Positions 8,816-18,363 of a stretch of 64,000 nucleotides of DNA are shown piece after piece (position 1 is the first letter of the stretch; the number at the start of each line of letters is the position of its first letter). Source of the stretch: Pedobacter nyackensis (GTDB lineage: Bacteria > Bacteroidota > Bacteroidia > Sphingobacteriales > Sphingobacteriaceae). The stretch covers positions 186,001 to 250,000 of the forward strand of contig NZ_FWYB01000009.1 of NCBI RefSeq assembly GCF_900176505.1, given 5' to 3'. Under the pieces are notes generated by a model. The model saw only the letters and a list, made by a program, of their open reading frames with translations. It did no database searches and had not been told where the DNA came from. Both the position numbers and the translations under genes were made by a program.

Positions 8816-11800
8816 ATGAACTTTTATAAACAATCTGTAAGTAAGCCACCAGGCTTATTACAAAAAAATCTATGGATATTGAATGCTGTCTTTTACAGAT
8901 TCAAAGCGATAGATCATAGAAAACTACTTATGCGAGTTAAAATTACCACAATTATGCTGATTACTGTGTTTTTGCAGTTTGCACAGGCAAGTAAGGCGCA
9001 GCGTATCACTATTTCACAGAGAAATGCATCTCTGGAAGAAATATTCAAAGAAATTCGTAAGCAAAGTGGTTATGATTTCTTTTATGATATCGAGGACCTT
9101 AAAAAAGCAAAGAGAATAGATCTTTCTGTACAGAACCAAACGGTTGAAGAGGTATTAAAACGTTGTTTTGAAAACCAGCCCTTTACTTATCTGCTAAGCA
9201 ATAAAACCGTAATTATTAAAGAAAATGCGCAACCCGTTGTTAATCGTGTTAGCAATTCAATTCAGAAATTAGAGCTGAAGGGAAGAATTACCGATGAGAA
9301 GGGTGGAGGACTGCCCGGTGTGAGTATTAAACTTAAAGGCAGCAGTACAGGTACTATGTCTGATACGAATGGCAATTATGCATTATCATTGCCCGATGGA
9401 TCTGGAACACTTGTTTTTAGTTTCGTTGGATTTACAACACAAGAGATCGCCATAGGCAACAGAACTACCATTAATGTAGTTTTAAAAGAAGAAAATAGTG
9501 CGCTTTCGGAGGTGGTCGTAGTAGGTTACGGTACGCAAAAGAAAGTGAATTTAACCGGAGCTGTTAGTAATGTTTCCGGTACTGAATTAACCAGCAGACA
9601 AGCTCCAAATACAACTTCTTTATTACAAGGCAGAATGCCTGGTGTTCAGGTAACGCAAAACTCCGGTCAGCCCGGAGCCGAAAGTGCAAGTATCCAGATC
9701 CGTGGTATGGGTACTTTTAGTAAAGCGGGGAATGAACCTCTTGTTTTAATTGACGGTATTGAAGGTAACCTGAATAACGTTAATCCTAATCAGATTGAAA
9801 GTGTCTCTGTGCTGAAAGATGCAGCATCTGCAGCTATTTATGGTTCGAGAGCTGCAAACGGAGTAATATTGGTAACAACTAAATCTGGTAAGGCCGGACG
9901 GTTAAACATTGATTATAGTTACAACTATGGTAGCCAGCGTGCAACTTCTATTTACGACAGGATTACCAATTCTGTTCAATTCATGGAATTGTTAAATAAA
10001 GCGATCGACCATACCGGTACAAGTGCTAACCAGAGATATTCAGCTGCACAAATTGAAGAGTATCGTCAGGGGGCGATCACCAATCCGGCTCAATACCCAA
10101 GTTACGACTGGATGGACGCTATATTCCGTACCGCTCCGATGCAACAACATTACCTGAGTGTAAATGGAGGTAAGGAAGGTACAACCTATAACTTTGGAGC
10201 AGGATACCTTAATCAGGACGGGATTTTGATCGCTACTGGTTACAAGAGGTATGATGCGCAATTCAATTTTAAAACTGATCTGAACAAAAAGGTAACTTTC
10301 GGTACCAATATTTCCTTTTCTAAAGGTAAACGGAATGAAACAGCATTGAATGGAAATTTCGATGGTAATTCTACTGAGGATCAGATCCTGAGTGCCCTCG
10401 CAGCTCACCCAACTTTTACACCGAAGTTGCCGGATGGTAGTGGAAGGTATGCTGCTAAAGCATATATTTTCGAAGGGGGAAATAAGAACCCGGTAGCTAC
10501 AGCGGAAAATGGAGGCAGATACCTGAACAACCATTACGCTTTGGCTTCGGCGTATTTAAACGTAGATATCCTTCCTGGTTTGAAAGGAGAAATTAAAGGG
10601 GCCGTTAAATATAATGAGAGAGAGACGAAAGTACATGTGGTGGGCATTCCCGGGTATATGTTCTTACCTGACAATGCCGGAACATATGCTTACAATACGC
10701 AATGGAATGGTACCGTAGGGGAGAACAATTTAACTGTCCGTAACGATAAAGACGTGCAGTATACCGTTTTCGGAACCTTAAACTACACCAAAAAAATTGG
10801 AGAAAATCATAACCTGACTGCCTTGTTAGGCGGAAGTCAGGAAACCTTCAGATATGATCGTTTACAAGGCTTTAAAAGGAACGCGCCTTCTGCTGATTTG
10901 TTAGACCTGAGTATTTTTGAACCAGGTGGACAAACTGCTGATGGATTTAGCTACGAATGGGCATTGCAATCTCTTTTTGGCAGGGTAAATTATGACTATA
11001 AAGAGAAATATTTATTAGAGGCGAATTTCCGTTATGATGGTTCATCACGTTTCCCAACCGGAAATAAATGGGGATTTTTTCCATCAGCTTCAGCGGGATG
11101 GAGAATCTCTCAGGAAGATTTCTTAAAAGATGTGAGCTGGGTAAATAACCTTAAAGCCAGAGTATCATGGGGTCAGGTAGGTAACCAGAACGTGAACAGA
11201 ACACTTTTAGGTGAAACTATGCCATATCCTTATCAGTCTGTATTAAACCCTTACCTATATTTCATCGGAGGAAGCCTGCAACAAGGGGTAACGCAAACGG
11301 ATCTGATCAATAGCAATGTGAAATGGGAAACCACCACGTTGACTAACTTAGGCCTTGATTTCAGCCTCTTCGGATCTAGTTTATTTGGCTCTGTAGATTG
11401 GTATACTAAAAGAACAACCAATATTTTAAGAGAGCTTCAGGTTCCTGACTTTATCGGATTAGCCGGACCAACGGTAAATAGCGGTGAAATGAAAAACACT
11501 GGATTGGAGTTCCTTTTAGGTTATGAGGGCAAAATAAATGACTTCCGTTATAAGGTGCAGGGGAATTTCGAAACTTATAAAAATAAAGTGGTAAAATTTG
11601 GTGCCCGTGAAATCAACAGCGGCAATGGAACCATCACACAAGAAGGCTTGCCTTATCAGTCTTATCTCATGTATATTTTTGATGGTATTTATCAGAATCA
11701 GGCTGAGATTGATAACGGACCAACTCCAATAGTGAAACCTAAACCCGGCGACATGAAGTATAGGGATGTGAGCGGACCAAATGGTGTGCCGGATGGAAAA

Positions 11801-12319
11801 ATAACAACTGATGACCGTACGGTTGTAGGTGGTGCTTTCCCTAAATTTAACTACGGACTTACCGTTAATGCGGAATACAAGAATTTTGACCTGAGCTTCT
11901 TCTTTCAAGGGGTACAGGGAAGGAAAATTTATGTGAAAGAATGGGGTGTTGCACCATTCAGACAAGCCGGTCCTCCTCCAACTTTCTGGGAAAATGCATG
12001 GGATGGAGAAGGTACTTCCAATACCATACCACATATTTTTAATGAACTTTATGCACCAAATACACAGGTGTCTGACTGGTGGTTACAAGACGCTTCCTAC
12101 CTCAGGTTAAAAAATCTGCAGTTGGGGTATAACTTTCCGGCTAAGCTGATCAATAAAGCTAAAATGCAAGGTTTACGTTTATATGTTTCAGGTGATAACC
12201 TGTTTACAATCACTGATTTCTTTGATGGAAGTGATCCTGAGCGTGCAGCTGCAAGTGGCAGGGCAGCAATATATCCCCAGGCTAAAATTTATTCGTTCGG
12301 ACTTAAAGTTACCTTTTAA
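8816..12319 (+). CDS. SusC/RagA-type TonB-dependent receptor with STN domain
   Basis: Outer-membrane importer that forms a complex with the SusD lipoprotein and takes up oligosaccharides using TonB energy. Domains: signal region ending near residue 62 after an unusually long N-terminal stretch, STN (63-136) for signalling to FecR, a carboxypeptidase-D-like beta-sandwich (152-237), the SusC signature SEVVVVGYGTQKK (about 243-256), plug and 22-strand barrel ending in the aromatic LKVTF. I place the start at the ATG at 8816; an upstream in-frame GTG at 8732 lies within the leader hairpin and would add 28 residues with no signal-like character. SusD follows after 2 bp. The protein is 1167 residues, normal for the family. 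Substrate is inferred from the enzymes of the locus. Confidence 0.95.
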   Translation: MNFYKQSVSKPPGLLQKNLWILNAVFYRFKAIDHRKLLMRVKITTIMLITVFLQFAQASKAQRITISQRNASLEEIFKEIRKQSGYDFFYDIEDLKKAKRIDLSVQNQTVEEVLKRCFENQPFTYLLSNKTVIIKENAQPVVNRVSNSIQKLELKGRITDEKGGGLPGVSIKLKGSSTGTMSDTNGNYALSLPDGSGTLVFSFVGFTTQEIAIGNRTTINVVLKEENSALSEVVVVGYGTQKKVNLTGAVSNVSGTELTSRQAPNTTSLLQGRMPGVQVTQNSGQPGAESASIQIRGMGTFSKAGNEPLVLIDGIEGNLNNVNPNQIESVSVLKDAASAAIYGSRAANGVILVTTKSGKAGRLNIDYSYNYGSQRATSIYDRITNSVQFMELLNKAIDHTGTSANQRYSAAQIEEYRQGAITNPAQYPSYDWMDAIFRTAPMQQHYLSVNGGKEGTTYNFGAGYLNQDGILIATGYKRYDAQFNFKTDLNKKVTFGTNISFSKGKRNETALNGNFDGNSTEDQILSALAAHPTFTPKLPDGSGRYAAKAYIFEGGNKNPVATAENGGRYLNNHYALASAYLNVDILPGLKGEIKGAVKYNERETKVHVVGIPGYMFLPDNAGTYAYNTQWNGTVGENNLTVRNDKDVQYTVFGTLNYTKKIGENHNLTALLGGSQETFRYDRLQGFKRNAPSADLLDLSIFEPGGQTADGFSYEWALQSLFGRVNYDYKEKYLLEANFRYDGSSRFPTGNKWGFFPSASAGWRISQEDFLKDVSWVNNLKARVSWGQVGNQNVNRTLLGETMPYPYQSVLNPYLYFIGGSLQQGVTQTDLINSNVKWETTTLTNLGLDFSLFGSSLFGSVDWYTKRTTNILRELQVPDFIGLAGPTVNSGEMKNTGLEFLLGYEGKINDFRYKVQGNFETYKNKVVKFGAREINSGNGTITQEGLPYQSYLMYIFDGIYQNQAEIDNGPTPIVKPKPGDMKYRDVSGPNGVPDGKITTDDRTVVGGAFPKFNYGLTVNAEYKNFDLSFFFQGVQGRKIYVKEWGVAPFRQAGPPPTFWENAWDGEGTSNTIPHIFNELYAPNTQVSDWWLQDASYLRLKNLQLGYNFPAKLINKAKMQGLRLYVSGDNLFTITDFFDGSDPERAAASGRAAIYPQAKIYSFGLKVTF

Positions 12320-12321
12320 TC

Positions 12322-13794
12322 ATGAATAAGATGAAAACATATATAAGAATAGGGCTTTTTCTGATGTCAGCAGTTTTTGTGACTTCATGTAAAAAGACAC
12401 TTGATAAAGACCCGCTTTCTAATCCTAAGGAAGAGAACTTCTGGAAAACAGAAGGGGAGGCAGGCAAGGCTTTAGTGGCTTGCTATGCAAAACTAAAAGA
12501 ACCAATTTTTTCAAACGGAAAAAACCAGAGCGGAAACTCTCTTTATTGGGAAGCACTTTCTGATAATGCTTCAAATACCTCTAATTATGAATCTTTTGAT
12601 GTGGTGATGAGGGGTGATCATAACCAGGCGACAACCGGTATTGTAAGTAAAACCTTCACTTTCGGCTTTCAGGGAATTGCATCGTGTAATTATTTTCTGG
12701 CAAATGTAGATCGGGTTCCTAATATGCCGGATGCCACCAACAAGCGCATGAAAGGCGAAGCCATGTTCCTAAGAGCCTATTACTACAATGAATTGACCCA
12801 GTTGTATGGTGATCTTCCAATTATTTTACAACCAGCAGAGCTTGGTGGCGATTATCTGAATACACCAAGATCGCCAAAGTCTGATGTTGTTACGCAGATC
12901 CTTAAAGATTTGGATCTTGCCATTTCTTATTTGAAACAAGATCCTTATACAGACGGACGTGCGGTTAAAGGGACTGCTATTGCTCTAAAAACAAGAGTGC
13001 TGTTAAATAATCAGCGCTTTGCAGAAGCAGCTGACGCCGCGTGGACATTAATTGGGGATCCTACAAATCCTTTTCAGCTTTCCCCTAGTTACGCAGGTAT
13101 TTTCTTCGGCAATCAAATCAATAACAGGGAGATAATGCTTTCTGTACAATTCAGAGCTCCGGATGATTATCATTCTTTAGATCAGGTAATTGGTGGAAGG
13201 ATGTCGATATTTCCAACTGTAGAACTTAGAAATGCATACGAACCTAATGACCCAAGAAGAAAAATGACCATTTTCGAAGCAGGAGATCCATGGGCTTATA
13301 ATCCGGGAGGTTTTAAGCAAACTGGAAGTACTGCAGAAGGTCAGATTCCTTATACTGGTATGGCTATTAAAAAATGGATAAATCCAGCAATTAATAATGC
13401 TTCAGGAGCTACTTTGAGTGATCAGCATATGGTTAAAATCAGATATGCCGATTTGCTGTTGATGTATGCCGAAGCGATGTTCGAAAACGGTCAGGGAGCT
13501 GATCTGCGCGCGTTAAAAGCATTAAATGATGTAAGAGCCAGGCCGGGTGTAAATATGCCACCAAAACTAGTACTTACAAGAAATGACATTAGGAATGAAC
13601 GAAGAGTAGAGTTGGCTTTTGAAGGTTTGCGATATAATGACCTGATCAGATGGAAAATAGCAGATCAGGTCATTCCTTTAATCCCTTATGATGCAAAAGG
13701 AACAAAGAGAAAATTCAAATCTTATCTTTTCCCAATTCCTCTTGGCCAAATGGATATCATGAGAGGTGTCTGGACACAAAATACTGGATTTTAA
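12322..13794 (+). CDS. SusD/RagB-type glycan-binding lipoprotein
   Basis: Surface lipoprotein that caps the SusC barrel and binds the incoming glycan. It has a lipoprotein signal ending VTSC (Cys23), then the SusD fold: TPR-like helices (RMKGEAMFLRAYYYNELTQL near residue 140) and the C-terminal signature LNDVRARPG followed by RNERRVELAFEGLRYNDLIRW, which is diagnostic. The 490-residue length is usual. It starts 2 bp after susC and is followed after 12 bp by the GH95-like gene, so all are one transcript. Confidence 0.95.
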   Translation: MNKMKTYIRIGLFLMSAVFVTSCKKTLDKDPLSNPKEENFWKTEGEAGKALVACYAKLKEPIFSNGKNQSGNSLYWEALSDNASNTSNYESFDVVMRGDHNQATTGIVSKTFTFGFQGIASCNYFLANVDRVPNMPDATNKRMKGEAMFLRAYYYNELTQLYGDLPIILQPAELGGDYLNTPRSPKSDVVTQILKDLDLAISYLKQDPYTDGRAVKGTAIALKTRVLLNNQRFAEAADAAWTLIGDPTNPFQLSPSYAGIFFGNQINNREIMLSVQFRAPDDYHSLDQVIGGRMSIFPTVELRNAYEPNDPRRKMTIFEAGDPWAYNPGGFKQTGSTAEGQIPYTGMAIKKWINPAINNASGATLSDQHMVKIRYADLLLMYAEAMFENGQGADLRALKALNDVRARPGVNMPPKLVLTRNDIRNERRVELAFEGLRYNDLIRWKIADQVIPLIPYDAKGTKRKFKSYLFPIPLGQMDIMRGVWTQNTGF

Positions 13795-13806
13795 CGTGCT
13801 CAATAT

Positions 13807-16101
13807 ATGATAAACAAATCTCTGTTATCCTTAACGATGCTAATGCTGTGTCTCTTTAGTAGAAATTATGCACAGGAAATTTATGCGGGTCGCTATAAGG
13901 CTGTTTTTACAACAGCCCCACAAAAGGTGCCTACAGCTAAAACACCTGACGGACCCTTAGCTGGAAATGGAGATATTGGTTTAACGCTTGGCGGAAGCCC
14001 GGATAAGCTAAGCTTATATCTGGGTAAAAATGATTTCTGGCGGGCATATCCGGTTTACCCAGGTGGCGGAATCGCATTGCCAGGATGGTTAGAAGTGAAA
14101 ATTAGCGCCCTCCAGGGCGCTAATTTCTATGCAGAGCAAATCCAGGATAAAGCCTTCATTGCAGGGAAGTTTACAAAAGAAAACCTCACTGTCTCTATGA
14201 ATGCCTGGGTAGCGGCAACAAGAAATACAGTGGTGGCCGAATTTATTGCAAACAAAGCTTGCAGTATGAAATTGGGGCTTTACGCTACCAAAGGCAATAC
14301 CTCGATAAATACAGATGGCCAGAATGGAGAGGTAATTTGGGTTACCCGGTCTTTTGAAAATACGCCATTGCTGGAATGGCCATCCCATATTGCCATGGCG
14401 TTAAAGGTTGTAGGTGCCAGGGTTGAAAAAGATGGTACTTTAAATCTCAAGCCAAATCAAAGGGTAAGTCTTACCGTAACCATGTATACTAATCATGACC
14501 GAAAAGACTGGAAGGAAAGGACTATCAAGGAAGCGCAATCGACAACAGCAGGTAGCATAGCTACGATGAAAAAGGCACACGAAGCCTGGTGGAAGGACTT
14601 CTGGGGACGTTCAAATGTCCGTATAAACGATCCTTTTATTGAAAAATATTACTATGCTTCACAATACTTATTTGGAGCCACATCGAGGGGCGACAAATTT
14701 GCACCGGGCATCTGGGGACCTTTTGTAACTCGTGATTCATCTGCATGGGGTGGTGATTACCACCTGAATTACAATTACCAGGCTCCTTATTGGGCGGCAT
14801 ATTCATCTAATTACATTGATCAGACTGATAATTTTGATCAGCCATTGCTGGATTACATGGAAAAGGGAAAGCAACATGCTAAAGATCTGCTCGAGATTAA
14901 AGGAATTTATTACCCGGTTGGGATAGGGCCTAAAGGTTTGGTTACAACCCGCTGGCCACTTACTCCTGAAGAAATGCTGAAACGGTATGCAACGCGGGAA
15001 AATACCATTGATGGGGGGTATAAATTTTTGGGACAAAAAATCAATGCTGTATTCAGTGTGGGTAATATGTTGATGCGATTTTACAGCACCTATGATGCCG
15101 TTTATGCCCGTAAAATTTACCCTTACCTGCTGGAATGTGCCAACTTTTGGGAAGACTATCTGAAATTTGAGAATGGTCGATATGTGATTTACATGGACCA
15201 TTACGGTGAGGTCATGCCGAACCTGAAAAATAATGGACAATGGCGCGACCAGCTTGGCGATTTTAATTCTACACTTTCAGTTGGGTTAGTGAAAATGTTG
15301 TTCAAAGGAATAATTGACGTCAGTACATTTTTAAAAGTTGATGCAGAAAGGGTAGAAAAGTGGCAGCATATTGTTAACCATATGAGTGATTTTACGGTAG
15401 GAGAAGTGGATGGTAAACTGAGTTTGAAAGGAGTTGAAAAAAGTCCATCTGCCTGGCATAGTCGCATTGCTGGATTAGCCAGAGTTTCCATTCATGGTTT
15501 GATACTCCCTGGTGGGGTATGCGGTCCTAAAACAGATTCAGCTTTTAATCAGATTTTACTGAGCGATGTAAGCCGTTGGAAGGAGCGGATGAAAGCTCCC
15601 GGAGAATGGGCAAATACACTCGGGAATGGTATTGAAACCTGTTTTCCTGCTGCGGTAAGAGTGGGATATGATTCCGACGAAATTTTAAAGCAATTGAAAG
15701 ATCGAATCACCTTACAGTCACTTCCCAACCTTTGGATCACTGCTGATGGTGGCGGAACCGAAACCCTTGCTGCTGTTCCGCTTACTATAAATGAAATGAT
15801 GATGCAAAGCTATGAACAGGTGATCCGAATATTTCCGAATTGGAATAAGGATAAAGATGCCAGTTTTGATCAGTTACGTGCTTATGGCGCATTCCTGGTG
15901 AGCAGCAGTTTGGAAAAAGGCGAAATCAGCTATGTTAAATTGTTAAGTGAGGCTGGTCGGCCATGTATTATTGACAATCCCTGGCCAGGGAAAAAAGTGC
16001 AGCTAATGCGAAATGGCCAAAAGGCCGAGCTACTTTCAGGCAATACTTTTGCATTTGATACAAAGCCTGGCGAATATCTGGAGATGGGCATTGAAAAATA
16101 G
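13807..16101 (+). CDS. GH95-like (alpha/alpha)6-barrel protein, divergent, function unknown
   Basis: Secreted protein (signal peptide ending NYAQ) with the general plan of GH95 fucosidases: an N-terminal beta-sandwich opening with PLAGNGDIGLTLGG, the counterpart of the GH95 'PlGNGrlGAMvfG', and a helical barrel. Around residues 317-330 it reads GDYHLNYNYQAPYW, matching GH95 'YTININTEMNYW'; Asn321 and Asn323 line up with the two water-activating asparagines. Asp647 in TADGGGTETL lines up with the Asp of QIDGNFG. The GH95 acid Glu in QEW has no clear equivalent. It is the first enzyme after SusD, so it is probably a defining activity of the locus. It is not a standard GH95; a related uncharacterised family is more likely. 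Alignment was made by eye. Confidence 0.6.
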   Translation: MINKSLLSLTMLMLCLFSRNYAQEIYAGRYKAVFTTAPQKVPTAKTPDGPLAGNGDIGLTLGGSPDKLSLYLGKNDFWRAYPVYPGGGIALPGWLEVKISALQGANFYAEQIQDKAFIAGKFTKENLTVSMNAWVAATRNTVVAEFIANKACSMKLGLYATKGNTSINTDGQNGEVIWVTRSFENTPLLEWPSHIAMALKVVGARVEKDGTLNLKPNQRVSLTVTMYTNHDRKDWKERTIKEAQSTTAGSIATMKKAHEAWWKDFWGRSNVRINDPFIEKYYYASQYLFGATSRGDKFAPGIWGPFVTRDSSAWGGDYHLNYNYQAPYWAAYSSNYIDQTDNFDQPLLDYMEKGKQHAKDLLEIKGIYYPVGIGPKGLVTTRWPLTPEEMLKRYATRENTIDGGYKFLGQKINAVFSVGNMLMRFYSTYDAVYARKIYPYLLECANFWEDYLKFENGRYVIYMDHYGEVMPNLKNNGQWRDQLGDFNSTLSVGLVKMLFKGIIDVSTFLKVDAERVEKWQHIVNHMSDFTVGEVDGKLSLKGVEKSPSAWHSRIAGLARVSIHGLILPGGVCGPKTDSAFNQILLSDVSRWKERMKAPGEWANTLGNGIETCFPAAVRVGYDSDEILKQLKDRITLQSLPNLWITADGGGTETLAAVPLTINEMMMQSYEQVIRIFPNWNKDKDASFDQLRAYGAFLVSSSLEKGEISYVKLLSEAGRPCIIDNPWPGKKVQLMRNGQKAELLSGNTFAFDTKPGEYLEMGIEK

Positions 16102-16192
16102 CCGTAGTCGAACAAATAAAAAATCAAAAAACAATCAGTCTGCTAAAATAACTTAATAATTAGGCAAAATCATGCTTTATTGCCAGTATAAT

Positions 16193-16239
16193 TTTATGAT
16201 AGTTTTAGATTGGAAGATTGTATCTAAAACTATCATAAA
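16193..16239. repeat. Perfect 18-bp inverted repeat abutting a start codon
   Basis: Left arm TTTATGATAGTTTTAGAT at 16193-16210 and its exact reverse complement at 16222-16239 are separated by 11 nt. The right arm ends one base before the ATG at 16241. In the mRNA it would form an uninterrupted 18-bp stem that hides the A-rich region used for ribosome entry. It is followed by no T tract. Confidence 0.9.
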
Positions 16240-16240
16240 C

Positions 16241-18040
16241 ATGAAATTGAATTATTTCCGTAAAACTATCCTTTCAATAGCTTTAAGCAGCAGTGCTGTT
16301 GCGGCTGTTCATGCGCAAACAATGGATGAAATGTGGGATAGCAGGTCGTCAGACAAAGAACATGCTAATATTCAGTGGTTCAAAGATGCTAAGTTTGGTA
16401 TGTTCATCCATTGGGGCTTGTATGCTAAACTTGCCGGTGAATGGAAAGGGAAACGCTATTACGGTAGCGGTGAGTGGATTATGAATCAGGCAAGAATTCC
16501 TGTTGCCGAGTATAAGGGGGTGGCACAAACCTTTAACCCTGTAAAGTTTAATGCCGAAGACTGGGCGCAGTTGGCTAAAGATGCCGGTATCAAATACATG
16601 GTCATTACTGCGAAGCATCATGATGGGTTTGCCATGTATGACTCAAAAGTTAGTGATTTTGATATCGTAGATGCTACACCTTATAAAAAAGATCCAATGA
16701 AAGCCCTTGCTGCAGCTAATGCAAAACGGGGAGTCCACTTTGGTTTCTATTATTCACAATTTCAGGATTGGTATGAGCCTAATGGAGGAAGGAATACCTG
16801 GGATTTTGAGGAGTCAAAAAAAGATTACCAGAAATATTATAAGGAAAAGGCTATTCCCCAATTAAAAGAATTGCTGACCAATTACGGGCCTTTGGGGATT
16901 GTATGGTTTGACACCCCTGGCGGTATGACCAAAGCACAAACGCAGGCATTTGTGGATGAACTAAGAGTTTTACAGCCAAAAAGCTTATTCAGTAGTCGGG
17001 TTGGACAAGGGTTGGGTGATTATAAAGATTTCGGTGATTCGGAAGTGCCCGCTACCCCAATCAAAGGTCCATGGGAATCGATCTATACGCACAACGATTC
17101 CTGGGGCTATATCAAACACGATATGAATTTTAAAACACCGGCAGAAATTATCAGGCTTTTAGCTAATGTAGCTTCAAAAGGTGGGAACCTGATGCTAAAT
17201 GTTGGACCTGATGGCGAAGGAAATATTCCTGAATATTCAGCAAAATTTTTAAGGGAAACCGGAAAATGGTTGAATAAGTACGGAGAGAGTATATACAGCA
17301 GTACTTATGGATTAATTCCGGCACAGCCCTGGGGTGTAAGTACTTCTAAGCCCGGTAAACAATATCTGCATGTATTATACAGACCTGAAAATGGTAAATT
17401 ATTGGTTCCAGGATTTAAGGGGAAAGTTTCAAAGGTATATACCTTAACAAACCAGAAAAATCTGGTCTGGAAAAAGACAGGCGATGATGTCTGGATTGAG
17501 CTTCCGGAATTTGATAAAGATGCTGCCAACACCGTTTTCGTAATGGAGTATTTGGGAAAAGTAGCGGATTACGATTTAAGTGTTCCGGTAACTGTATCCA
17601 GTCAGTTTAAGGAAAATCAGGTAGAAGCAACTTTTGCAAAGCTAAAAGGGAATGCAAAGATTAATAGTTTAACCTATAGTCACTATTATGGGGATTGGAA
17701 ACATACCATCTGCGTAACAGGGATGAAAGACCGCACAGATGAAGCTGAGTTTTCTGTTCGTGTAACGGAGCCGGGCGATTTTAAAATCACTTTGGAATAT
17801 TCTTGTTCACCGGAGAGTGCTAAACAGGAAGGGAGTATGAATGTTAACAATCAGGAGTTTCTTTTCAGGACTTTACGTACTTCAGAGTTTGATAACAAAG
17901 CACCATTACCTTTCATTAAACACACTATTGCAACAACAACATTTGCTAAAGCAGGAGTTTATCAGATAAACATTAAGCCATTACAAAACGGAGTAGAGCT
18001 TTTTAAGCTAAAATCTGTTCATATTGACCCTGTGAAGTGA
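16241..18040 (+). CDS. Alpha-L-fucosidase, GH29
   Basis: Retaining exo-alpha-L-fucosidase, exported by a signal peptide (MKLNYFRKTILSIALSSSAV..AQ). GH29 hallmarks: FGMFIHWGLY (52-61), TAKHHDGFAMYDS (123-135) and the nucleophile Asp224 in IVWFDTPGG. A C-terminal beta-sandwich and an extra module complete 599 residues. I start at the ATG at 16241, since residues read from an upstream in-frame ATG at 16172 are encoded by an inverted repeat and give no signal peptide. It lies 139 bp after the GH95-like gene, with a perfect hairpin over its translation start. A gap of 323 bp with several operator-like sites follows. It is one of three GH29 paralogues in the locus. Confidence 0.93.
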   Translation: MKLNYFRKTILSIALSSSAVAAVHAQTMDEMWDSRSSDKEHANIQWFKDAKFGMFIHWGLYAKLAGEWKGKRYYGSGEWIMNQARIPVAEYKGVAQTFNPVKFNAEDWAQLAKDAGIKYMVITAKHHDGFAMYDSKVSDFDIVDATPYKKDPMKALAAANAKRGVHFGFYYSQFQDWYEPNGGRNTWDFEESKKDYQKYYKEKAIPQLKELLTNYGPLGIVWFDTPGGMTKAQTQAFVDELRVLQPKSLFSSRVGQGLGDYKDFGDSEVPATPIKGPWESIYTHNDSWGYIKHDMNFKTPAEIIRLLANVASKGGNLMLNVGPDGEGNIPEYSAKFLRETGKWLNKYGESIYSSTYGLIPAQPWGVSTSKPGKQYLHVLYRPENGKLLVPGFKGKVSKVYTLTNQKNLVWKKTGDDVWIELPEFDKDAANTVFVMEYLGKVADYDLSVPVTVSSQFKENQVEATFAKLKGNAKINSLTYSHYYGDWKHTICVTGMKDRTDEAEFSVRVTEPGDFKITLEYSCSPESAKQEGSMNVNNQEFLFRTLRTSEFDNKAPLPFIKHTIATTTFAKAGVYQINIKPLQNGVELFKLKSVHIDPVK

Positions 18041-18042
18041 TA

Positions 18043-18086
18043 TTTAAGATTTTCACCCCCTTCTTTTAAGATTTTACCCCCTTTTC
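18043..18086. repeat. Two direct repeats, TTTAAGATTTT(C)ACCCCCTT
   Basis: The sequence TTTAAGATTTTCACCCCCTTC at 18043-18063 recurs with slight change at 18065-18086. The 22-bp period is about two helical turns, placing both copies on the same DNA face, as expected of tandem sites for AraC-like or hybrid-system activators. Role inferred. Confidence 0.45.
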
Positions 18087-18171
18087 TATTTCGTTCAGAG
18101 CTAGATTAGCCTTACCAAATATAATGTTATAGGACATTTAAATGTCTTTAACCTGTAAAGCTAAACGAGCC

Positions 18172-18288
18172 ATGAACGAAATTTATATAACCTTTTTACT
18201 GCTGATACTTTCATTAAGTATCCTTAGCAGTTTCTTCACGAACAGACATCCCGAATTATTCCTGTCACTGGTCAAATTGACCAGCTGA
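18172..18288 (+). CDS. Possible 38-residue membrane peptide
   Basis: An ATG frame encodes a peptide starting MNEIYITFLLLILSLSILSS, a single hydrophobic helix followed by a short polar tail (FFTNRHPELFLSLVKLTS). It begins 26 bp after the palindrome at 18133-18146 and ends inside the inverted repeat at 18268-18284. No family is recognised. It could be a small membrane protein, a leader peptide for the AraC gene, or a chance frame. Confidence 0.25.
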   Translation: MNEIYITFLLLILSLSILSSFFTNRHPELFLSLVKLTS

Positions 18289-18363
18289 TAGGAATTTATT
18301 GCTCAAATATTTTACCGTAAAATCAGCCAAACCAAAAATTTAACCTAACCAAATATATTGATC

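Larger units (their letters stand above)
18041..18363. promoter_or_regulatory. Regulatory gap between GH29 and the AraC gene
   Basis: This 323-bp stretch holds no established gene. It contains the direct repeats at 18043-18086, a perfect 14-bp palindrome GACATTTAAATGTC at 18133-18146, a possible 38-residue membrane peptide at 18172-18288, and a perfect 17-bp inverted repeat CTGGTCAAATTGACCAG at 18268-18284. An A-rich leader (AACCTAACCAAATATA) runs into the AraC start at 18364. I could not find a strong TTTG/TAnnTTTG pair here. Confidence 0.5.

Noticed and set aside
16193..16239. Invertible DNA switch
   Set aside because: The 11-nt spacer is far too short to carry a promoter or to be inverted by a recombinase; a hairpin explains it better.
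16172..16240. Upstream ATG for the first GH29
   Set aside because: The extra residues are encoded by the inverted repeat and bury the signal peptide, which starts cleanly at 16241.
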